Positions 56,678-64,000 of a DNA stretch of 64,000 bases are shown one piece after another. This DNA comes from Gamarada debralockiae (lineage: Eukaryota; Ascomycota; Leotiomycetes; Helotiales; Hyphodiscaceae), in the NCBI GenBank assembly GCA_002803225.1, contig NXFV01001905.1, forward strand, positions 43,037 through 107,036. The letters are read 5' to 3'. The first letter of the stretch is position 1; each line of letters begins with the position of its first letter. Under the pieces are notes generated by a model. That model saw only the letters and a list, made by a program, of their open reading frames with translations. It had not been told where the DNA came from and ran no database searches. The position numbers and the translations under genes were made by a program.

Positions 56678-59052
56678 TTAAACATATAGTTGGCCAGTCT
56701 TTGGAGCCTCAACATCATTTGCAGTTGTGAAACAACAGTGGCCAGGACTAGCACGACTTGCAGCCTCCACCACACCCCATTTTACTGGCAGCAACGAAGC
56801 ATCCTTATCCTCTAGAGGACAATGAGCTGCAGAACTAATAGCTGCACTATTAGTCGACACTATAGGCAGATGGAATACTAACTTCCTAAACCCAAGGCCT
56901 ATGAGACCTAGAATGAGTACCCCACCAATGATGATAGAAAGAACAATACCGATACTGGAGTAGCCGATACGTGAGGAGTCGGCGTCGTAATTTCTCGTAC
57001 TATCAGGCCAGAAACCGGTCGTCCGTACAAGAAAGACGCTCTGAGAGATGGACCAGTGGAGGAAACCCATGGAAATGGATAGCGGAATGCCGTATCGGTA
57101 AGGGAGTGACAGGAAGTAGGATGATCTTTGCATTCCCCGAGGTGCGGATACACGAAGGAATTTTCGCTCAAGTCCAAAATGGCTCCATTCCTCGGCGGCG
57201 CAAAGAGTGCTTGCAAGCGAATTTTGAAGTAAGTAGAGACTGCTGACCTCTAGCTGCCATGAATTCGCGAAGACAACAGCGTGAAGAAATTGGCTGGATT
57301 GGTTTGAGGTCTGAGCGAAAAGTGAGAGCAATTGTGTTCCACAGACTTGACCAAGTCCGTAGCTCCATAGGGACTTGAGATCAATGTTATATTGACTTGT
57401 CCGCAGCGATCTTAAAGAATCTATCAGAAGAGCGATCGAAATAAGGAGAAGGCTAATGCTTCTAGTCATTTAACATGTCAGCTTAAATTACAATGCTAGA
57501 AAAGAGCTACGGGACTCACAACCCAACAGTAACAAACCACCTTTTCCAACTTGCCAACGAAAACATCCGGGAAGTCTTCTGTCCTTCCCAAAGAGGGCTT
57601 GGATTCCAGATATTCCCAATGAAGTCTTTTTGAGAGCCAAGGCACATGTCTTCTGTGCTGTTATCTGGACTGGCCAAAAAGGACTCTATAGCGTCGCCAA
57701 TAGTAACGAGTGATGGTGTTCCGTCGAGTGAGAGGAGGAATGTGTAAGCGATACAGAGACATTTGATAAAGTTCATGACACAGACCGCGATCATGATATT
57801 TGCACTGAAATGCAGGCCACATTTATTGTCAAGCTCTACCATCCCGGCCGACAGGCAATAATCGGCTGGTGTCAGATTACTGAACGAAGAGGAACTGGGC
57901 ATCAACATCCACGGGTCCTTTGCAAGGAGTTGCTGCGCAGTACAGATTGAAGTTACATTGTTCGGATATGCCGCACACATCCAAAGATTCAAATTCGTCC
58001 AGTCACCTCCATTTACGAGACCAAAAGTGTAAAGGAGAGAGGATCCATCGTTATAGGTTCCAGTGTTGTTTTCTGCCATAGTAACAATGACAAGGTCCCC
58101 AGCCCCCGACAATGGGTCTATGTATCGGTCGATACACTGGGTTGTATTCAAGCGCTCAAAGGTTTTCCAAGCCATTTGCAGACCGTCCGCCGTAGGTGAG
58201 GATGTAATGTTCCATGGAACATCATTGGTAAGGTAGTCCGAGGTGACAAAGGCGACGTTGTACGTCAGAAATGGGATTGACGCGAAGACTGCTGAGTTCC
58301 ATCTGTTCAAACGAGTCAATGTCTAGAAACACAAATAAACATAAGAATATCTGGGAGGGTAACCGACAAGAGATGTAAAGTTCCTGAACTGAGAGCGAGC
58401 ATCAGCCAGCCTATTTGTCTTTTCCAGTTAATACCCCAGAGATTTCGGATACTCAAGACTCCAATATCCATGAATCTCCGTTTCCCGTGGGCACGGTCGA
58501 CCTCGCATCGCGTTGGTGCAACCAGCAGCTGCATACAATAATTGCTAGAACCTAACAGTATCGTCGACAGTGCATTGATAGCCAAATGTAGAACTGAGTT
58601 CAGTCGGTGAACATCAGAGCAGTTACCCTCATATATCGACCCCAATCCATCTACAATGCTCCATTTTCGTATAGGAGCAATTGTGAATATCAAGTTCACG
58701 ATTAAAACCAATACGCTTACAGCTTGGTGAGCCCCAAGAGCGGTCCTGCGATCTGACCACCAAGTCCTCCACGTCTGAGCTCGCTTCTCTAGAGGATTAA
58801 CTTCCGGGAACCAAGGTGTAAATACTTGGACAGATCCAAACCGAATGGCACTATGATAACGAGGATGTAATTAGTACGCTAGTGTTAATTGAAAAATAAG
58901 TTAGGAGCTCCCTACCTTCTTGGGCCTTCGATAGGCAGCACTAAGGTCTCTGAAATGGATTCAATAGAAGTTGAGATCGCAGTCAGGTCGATGTTACCTA
59001 GTAACGAGGCTGCCTCTGAGACTGCCCTCTGCGGTTCTTCTGTCGAGTCCAT
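56678..59052 (-). CDS. DUF6536-type fungal membrane protein
   Basis: Four minus-strand exons, 59052-58916, 58850-58368, 58302-57520 and 57461-56678, join in phase to 728 residues. Family features: TWRTWWSDRRTALGAHQAV, then hydrophobic SVLVLIVNLIFTIA; GNCSDVHRLNSVLHLAINALSTILLGSSNYCMQLL; APTRCEVDRAHGKRRFMDIGVLSIRNLW; a luminal or extracellular domain with N-glycosylation sequons and several Cys (CSAGM-like YCLSAGMVELDNKCGL); further helices in exons 3-4; and the conserved tail NSAAISSAAHCPLEDKDASLLPVKWGVV with GHCCFTT. About seven hydrophobic segments in all. The family is abundant in Pezizomycotina and has no known activity. The third acceptor (gaacag) was chosen because it gives HLLWNSAVF as in relatives. 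The gene lies between inverted copies of one repeat. Confidence 0.85.
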
Positions 59053-59694
59053 CTTGCCTCCAAATCGTTCGAAATGCTTCAGCAGAAATATCAATCTAAG
59101 CTATAGAGGAAGGCTGGGGTTCGTGCTATTCTTATGGAAGATAGGTCGTTGTGGGAGCCTTGCGGTGTTGAAATGTTGCGTCTTCGTGGCTGTGCAAAGT
59201 GGCTGAAGATACCAACTCGATGCCGTGGGCGACTAGGTCTTCGTGAGCAAAAGGTGAGGGTAAGGAAAACGACGGCGTCTAACGTGCGTTATGGCTTGGC
59301 GAGCACGTTTAAATAACAGTACGAAGTGTGAACTTAGTAACCTAATCAATTAGAAGAGTAACCGATTTAAACTCCTCTGCACAGTCCAACCACAAGGATA
59401 GTCTGTGATAAAATCCCTTTGCTTGCAAAATTCGGTTATGAAACGTTTCTGGGAGTCTGCGGAAGCTCTATTCCTAGAATGCTTGCACTATTCTAAGTGA
59501 TCTTGGTTAGCGCGATTCTGGAACCCTTGATCGACAGGGAGAAAGAAATTTTCCAAGTGTATGTAGAGGGGAAGCCGGTTTTGCAAGCGACTGTAAGGCG
59601 GAAACCTTCTCTGTTCAAGCAAAACTCCTGCGGCGTGGCGCCAATCGGACACGGAAACGAATGTGTTTGGCGGAGGCTGGTGATTCCCCGACCC
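59053..59694. other. Promoter side of the DUF6536 gene
   Basis: About 640 bases without a supported frame; plus-strand frames here are short and antisense to the gene's leader or to the repeat. Confidence 0.4.
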
Positions 59695-59890
59695 CCCCCC
59701 CCTACACCAAAACTCGACTTGATACCTTAGATATTCAGGCATTAAATCTGTCCCAGCGCCTCTACTTTGGAAAGACCGCCCGACGAAAGGGGCTCCCCCG
59801 ACCCGAAGGGCTCGTGGGGATCTCCCCCCTTGAGGAGATAGGCGTCGGGCACGACAGTTTCGTAGTTGTGGTTCATATATAAAGCTGTGA
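59695..59890 (-). repeat. Inverted repeat arm, right copy
   Basis: Reverse complement of 55427-55640, better than 90% alike by eye in the central 100 bases apart from the C-run indel, weaker in its flanks (cccttcaac at one end, a gaatat...gttttg block at the other). Confidence 0.75.
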
Positions 59891-60645
59891 AGTTGAAGGG
59901 TTTTAATGGTGAGAAGGGGGGTCGGGCAATCGCCATGTGCTGGCAGGGATTGCCATTCTGATAGTTTCGCTTCTAGGCGCAATTTTGATCATGGTCAAGG
60001 CAGTCTTCCGTCGCTGCGAGATACCGGACAAGATAGTCATGACAAATGTACGTAGTGTTTCTAGCGTTAAACCTGTAAAATAAAACAAGTGACTCGCGCT
60101 GCGCGTTCAGCTTCAATGTATTAAGAATTATAGTTTCAGAGAATTCGCAGAAGACAACTTTTTGATATGGTATCACGTGGAAGTACTTTCATGCGATTGC
60201 TAAGTACGTGATTCGATACCTGCGTACTGTAGATGAGTGCCCTGCGCCGCGCTGTGCGCGCCGCCGTGAGGATAACGGCTAAGCTTGAAAGTAATTATAT
60301 ATGCTAGTAGCTTTAATGCTTTCAATGCTCACAAAAAAAATAATCTTGTGTAGCGAGTGTGGCAGCTCAACGAAATGGAGTCTCATGCATCGAAGACTCT
60401 TCAAGAAGTGCTGTATTGTACGAAAATACTAAGCTAAGGAGAGGAGGAAAAAGTTTTACGAGTACACGACCTGATATATCTGAAGGGCGCGATAGTGCGC
60501 TCGACCCTCTACGCATCAACGCGTCAAGTCCAGTCCTTTCCTCTTTCTTTGACTTTTCGCAAAAGCTTTTCAGGCCTTTTCTGACGGCGCCGCGGGGTAC
60601 TCGGCAGCGCAATTCCATATCCGATCTCCAAAAGGAATAGACTTA
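59891..60645. other. Gene-free stretch
   Basis: About 750 bases. 60241-60280 is GC-rich with GCGCC repeats. The frames at 60359-60640 (plus) and 60367-60618 (minus) have no motif. No gene is supported. Confidence 0.35.
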
Positions 60646-60927
60646 TGTAACAGTTCTGGCAAATATCACCTGATCACGTGTACGGCAAGATCAGTCAGGC
60701 AGTTCTCAAGGAAATATTGAGCCCTGGCTTAAGTAATTGTAACAGTTCTGGCGAATGTCACTTGACTTGACGCGTAGCAACGCATGGCGCGCTAGTGCAT
60801 CCTTTAGATATATTAGGTCATGTACTCATAGAACCTTTCTCTTTTCTCCTTACCTTAGTATTTTCGAGAGCTGATGGACTGGTCTTGCTGTACACGTGAT
60901 CAGGTGATATTCGCCAGAACTGTCACA
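60646..60927. mobile_element. MITE-like element with 38-base terminal inverted repeats
   Basis: The left end (60646-60683) starts TGTAACAGTTCTGGCAAATA and finishes gatcacgtgtac; the right end (60890-60927) is its reverse complement with two mismatches in 38. A further partial copy of the left end lies inside at 60738-60767. The total is 282 bases, non-coding. No clear target-site duplication could be picked out. Its size, ends and lack of ORF fit a non-autonomous DNA transposon. Confidence 0.65.
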
Positions 60928-61089
60928 CTAGTCTTTTGGACAGAGCCCACGTAAGAAACGCCAAGTCACTGTCCAACAAGTCACTCCAGCCGAAGAAGTG
61001 GCAGTTGCGCAACGTCCTTCTCGATTCCAAATCATGTTCTATGGTATTATGTGTTCTGATACATGCCTCCTCTGTCTCGTATATATTTG
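60928..61089. other. Short spacer
   Basis: No feature between the MITE-like element and repeat copy 3; the frame that runs through both is not a gene. Confidence 0.3.
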
Positions 61090-61222
61090 TGTCAGTTGCT
61101 CTGGTTGTTGCTATGGCAACAGGTCTGTGTACATATCTCGGGTTCTGGCAACCCTACGAGTCTTCCTTCCTTAGTTATCAATCAATACATGATTTGGCTC
61201 CACAATATCGTCTGATTCGACA
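61090..61222 (+). repeat. Dispersed repeat, copy 3 of 3
   Basis: Same order of blocks as copies 1 and 2: gttgctatggcaaca, tctcgggttctggcaaccc, tcttccttccttag, tcaatacatgattt and tcgtctgattcgacaa. Copies 2 and 3 are closer to each other than to copy 1. Confidence 0.6.
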
Positions 61223-62115
61223 ATTTGGTCTTAAAAATTCGTAATTGAGAAAGAGAATTCTGTAGAGAAGGTTGCGGAGATCAATACGTACTGGGAACGC
61301 CTGTAACAGCTACAGGTAGCTGGAGGGCAACAGGAGGGATCACAGTATATCAGTAGCTGTTTAGTGAAGGAAGAAGTATTGGTTGTATAGTAGAATTCTC
61401 GGGTATTCGTACGCTTCTGAATGATAAACTCAAGCTTGCCTTTCCACAAGTAGGGTCAGAAAGCTTTACTTATGCTTCACTCCCAGCTCCTATCTTCACA
61501 TGCTAGCTATACTAGCTGCTGACTGTACAACTAACTGTTCCTGACTGTACAGTTGATTGTGCGCAAGCATTTCTGAACCCTTTAGGGGGCTCTGGCGAAG
61601 CTGAGAAGTGGTCTGCGGGGCGCTATTTGATACACAATTAGCAGCATTGTATAGACGGAATTGTAAAGTATCTTTGTCTGTCTTTAAAAGACAAATTAGA
61701 GCTCTGTAGAGCTCACAAGAGGAAGAATAACTTCAGAGCTTGACTTTTTGGTACTTTGGGACTATATTAGTAATCATACATCTGTAATACTATTGGCTGA
61801 AAACCCCTGCTTTACCAAGAGACTATCTCTCTTTACAACTGTACTAAGTGGGTCAAATGTAACTTTTGGGCCGCAGTTAACCGCTGGCTGTTTGGTCCCT
61901 GCGCACAGGCCACGTATACCTCTTGTCGCTTACCCCAAGCCATCGCCTTTCTACCAACACCATACATTTAGCTACCAATTACACACCCGCTCTGCACTTT
62001 GCTCTCCGGGTCCGAATTCATTATGCTGATGCTATGAAAAATCTATAGCACTGAAATTCGTTTGTGCCTTGCCGTTCTCTATCGACAGTTATCTGTCCTA
62101 GAACCTCCGACCAAG
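61223..62115. other. Gene-poor stretch
   Basis: About 890 bases with a CTGACTGTACA(A/G) duplication near 61519-61550. No gene. The last 100 bases are the leader of the HeLo-like gene. Confidence 0.35.
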
Positions 62116-62571
62116 ATGTCAGGCATTGAGATTGCAGGTCTCCTCTTCGCTATGCCCGCGATCATTCAACTTTTTTTCGAAACAGGGGAGAAGATTCTTG
62201 AGAAAATGCAGAACGATAAGAAGCTAAAATTGTTTGCTCGAGATCTGGCCAAGTTCATCATCGACGATGGTAGAGCACAGCTGGGCCTAGATTTTGAACT
62301 TGCAAAGGGAGTGCTGAAGGACCAAAGCATTCGTACCGATGATAAAGAACGCGTGATTCGACTTTTCAATGGAACCTCGGAGAACATACAGCAGATAAGT
62401 GACTTGACCACCACTGTGTTGAGCACCGAAATTTTGGAGTTCCGAAGGCGAGCGGCCGCGTTGAGAGACTTGAAGGACAAAATCGTCGAGACCAAGAACT
62501 CAATATCTGAATTCCACCAACTCGTGATGAGTCTGCATACTATCATCAGGATGGTTCCACCGCTTCTTTAA
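62116..62571 (+). CDS. Stand-alone HeLo-like/NLR-type N-terminal domain protein
   Basis: Single exon, 151 residues from ATG 62116 (the frame is open to 62062 without an ATG). MSGIEIAGLLFAMPAIIQLFFETGEKIL is an N-terminal hydrophobic helix followed by amphipathic helices (KLKLFARDLAKFIIDDGRAQLGLDFELA; ERVIRLFNGTSENIQQISDL; FRRRAAALRDLKDKIVETKNSIS), ending in IIRMVPPLL*. This is the pattern of HeLo/HeLo-like or SesA-type signalling and membrane-targeting domains at the N terminus of fungal NLRs. Here it stops at the expected end of the bundle and nothing NLR-like follows, so it is either a small independent effector-type protein or a truncated NLR. Which helical-bundle family it belongs to cannot be settled by eye. 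Confidence 0.6.
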   Translation: MSGIEIAGLLFAMPAIIQLFFETGEKILEKMQNDKKLKLFARDLAKFIIDDGRAQLGLDFELAKGVLKDQSIRTDDKERVIRLFNGTSENIQQISDLTTTVLSTEILEFRRRAAALRDLKDKIVETKNSISEFHQLVMSLHTIIRMVPPLL

Positions 62572-62661
62572 GCTGCCCAATCGCGGAAGACTTGCCAAAT
62601 GTGGTCAGCGCTAAACCTAATGAGATCAGAGAAAATCGCAGCTGGCTTTTATAGTAGAAAC

Positions 62662-63057
62662 TTATCTGTGATTCTTGCCGAAGAGGGCCTGGTGCATCCG
62701 CTGTTTGAACAGTTCCAATCCCGCCACCCCGTTGAGAGGCTGATTGTTGTCAGCAGATGTTGCTAGTGGAGGCATAAGGTGTCAATGATGAAATAAAATA
62801 CCAGTAACCGCGAGATCCCAAATGGGCTCATCAGAATTAGGAGCTTGAAGCCTCTCAGCAAGGTTGGCCTTAGGAAACTCTCTAACAATAGCCGGAGTCA
62901 AGTCGAAGGATTCAAACTTGTCAAGTGCACCAGTTAGTTTCATAAGAGTCTTTATAACTTCGGCAGGAACACTCTGCTGAGAAACGGGTTCCTGAGCCTT
63001 GGTCTCCAGGTCATGGAAGCGAAAAGTTGGGCATACCTCAACAGCGTAGGGCGCCAT
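62662..63057 (-). CDS. Small fungal protein of unknown function
   Basis: Two minus-strand exons, 63057-62802 and 62762-62662, join in phase (g|ca) to 118 residues. The start MAPYAVEVCPTFRFHDLE follows a short leader. No signal peptide, membrane segment or known motif; the centre (VPAEVIKTLMKLTGALDKF) is helical and the end LELFKQRMHQALFGKNHR is amphipathic. The 39-base intron is short but has gt...ag ends and keeps the frame, and codon phase continuity argues for a real gene. It is convergent with the HeLo-like gene, 90 bases apart. Confidence 0.5.
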
Positions 63058-64000
63058 AGTCAAGATCCTATGCTCATGGATTGATGGAACTGCCTATAAA
63101 TGAAGAAGCTATTGAACGAGCAAACCGAGTGTTCTCTAGACGGAGAAGTCTGAAGCTTATATGAAGAGATACAGTTAACACACTTGTGTCACTCAGATCG
63201 ACCATATTGTGAGCCCTCACTGTTCCCGATAGCAGGGAAACATTCGCTGAGACTGTGACTTCTGGCTATCACATATCAACCATCCTTGTAGGCAACGCGA
63301 GTTCGCAGGTCGTTGGCTCCCCAAAACAAAAATATACAGCATGCCGGACGAGACAACCCTTCGAGGTTGCAGTACTACACCAACTGCTCAACTCCAGGGC
63401 CAATCACGCCACATAGGTCTCACGGCATTCAAGTGCGTAGGACTACTTTGGTAGTCGGACCTGCAAGGACTGAACGGAGGACGTACTAGAGGATACCGCC
63501 ATCGTAGATGTCAGCGCGAGGTCGCGATTTATATCAGAGGACTAGCATGAGTGCAGCGCGCCAAGGCGCGCTGGTGCGATTTTTCTCTGTTATCATGTGA
63601 GCGTGTGACACGTGACTGAAAACGGCCGTATGAAATATTATCCGTAACCACAATAGGAACCCAACCGAAGTGAATTGAACGCAATTGTATTGTTGTTCGC
63701 AGGTAAGTCTACATAGGTAAGGTTCAGTTTTCCTTCCTTCCTTTTTTTCTTTTCCTTGTACAACTAACAATCAACAATGTATATCAACGCCTAGGGACTG
63801 CAACTGTACTTGTCACTAATCGTAAATAGATAAGTGACCCTTACAGACTCTAAACCATAGCTAATTTGGCCTAGAACGCTCTCGCGGCTTTTGCTATAAG
63901 ATATTTGTCTTCTTCACCTTTACCTTTAGACTGAGCAAATACTAATGGACTGGGACTATAGGCTGCCCCTGCCCCTGCCGCCGCTGCCGCCGCTGCCCCT
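63058..64000. other. Right-end gene-free stretch
   Basis: About 940 bases. The minus-strand frame 63534-63770 has no motif. The window ends in a CTGCCC/CCGCTG simple repeat (from about 63963), which may be the start of a low-complexity coding or intergenic region beyond the edge. Confidence 0.35.

Noticed and set aside
59053..59316. Plus-strand frames antisense to the DUF6536 gene start
   Set aside because: Shadow of the real first exon and leader.
63534..63770. Minus-strand 78-codon frame near the right end
   Set aside because: Low-complexity start and no motif.

Overview
The window is nuclear DNA from a filamentous ascomycete. Genes are short, split by many small introns (about 45-90 bases, GT-AG with CT(A/G)A(C/T)-like branch sites), and many products are single-copy ascomycete housekeeping proteins. 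Several lineage-restricted families (DUF6536-type membrane protein, NLR-type N-terminal domains, a cytosolic trypsin-like protein) suggest Pezizomycotina, perhaps Leotiomycetes; that rank is inference.

Layout. 1-12 kb is mostly core: a broken FAD monooxygenase at the left edge, a small disordered protein, the DASH subunit DAD1, a Rho4-type GTPase, an LCB3-type sphingoid-base-phosphate phosphatase, a PPIL3-type cyclophilin and an arrestin-fold protein. At 14.5-16.7 kb lies an intron-free, GC-rich block of bacterial character: a MazG-like nucleotide pyrophosphohydrolase whose stop codon overlaps the start of a GIY-YIG/DUF2075 helicase-like protein. Its 3' end runs into an antisense fragment of a fungal NLR-type N-terminal domain, and its 5' end lies in a 99-base tandem duplication. 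17-28 kb returns to core genes (SEN54, two tandem diverged paralogues of an unnamed fungal family, ZPR1). 28-32 kb holds a four-exon gene of unknown function, an LTR-like relic and a frameshifted gene. 33-41 kb has RPR2 and DBR1 sharing a 266-base divergent promoter, then the SPX-ankyrin-glycerophosphodiesterase GDE1.

From 41 kb to the right edge the window becomes accessory: long gene-poor stretches, dispersed, direct and inverted repeats, a MITE-like element with 38-base terminal inverted repeats, tRNA relics, a decayed TfdA dioxygenase, a trypsin-like protein with a complete triad, a DUF6536 membrane protein between inverted repeat copies, and a lone HeLo-like N-terminal domain.

The core genes are individually regulated and not operonic; functional links are loose (DBR1 with RPR2 and SEN54 in RNA processing). 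The most unusual item is the captured bacterial gene pair, which keeps overlapping open frames although eukaryotic translation would not normally read the second frame.
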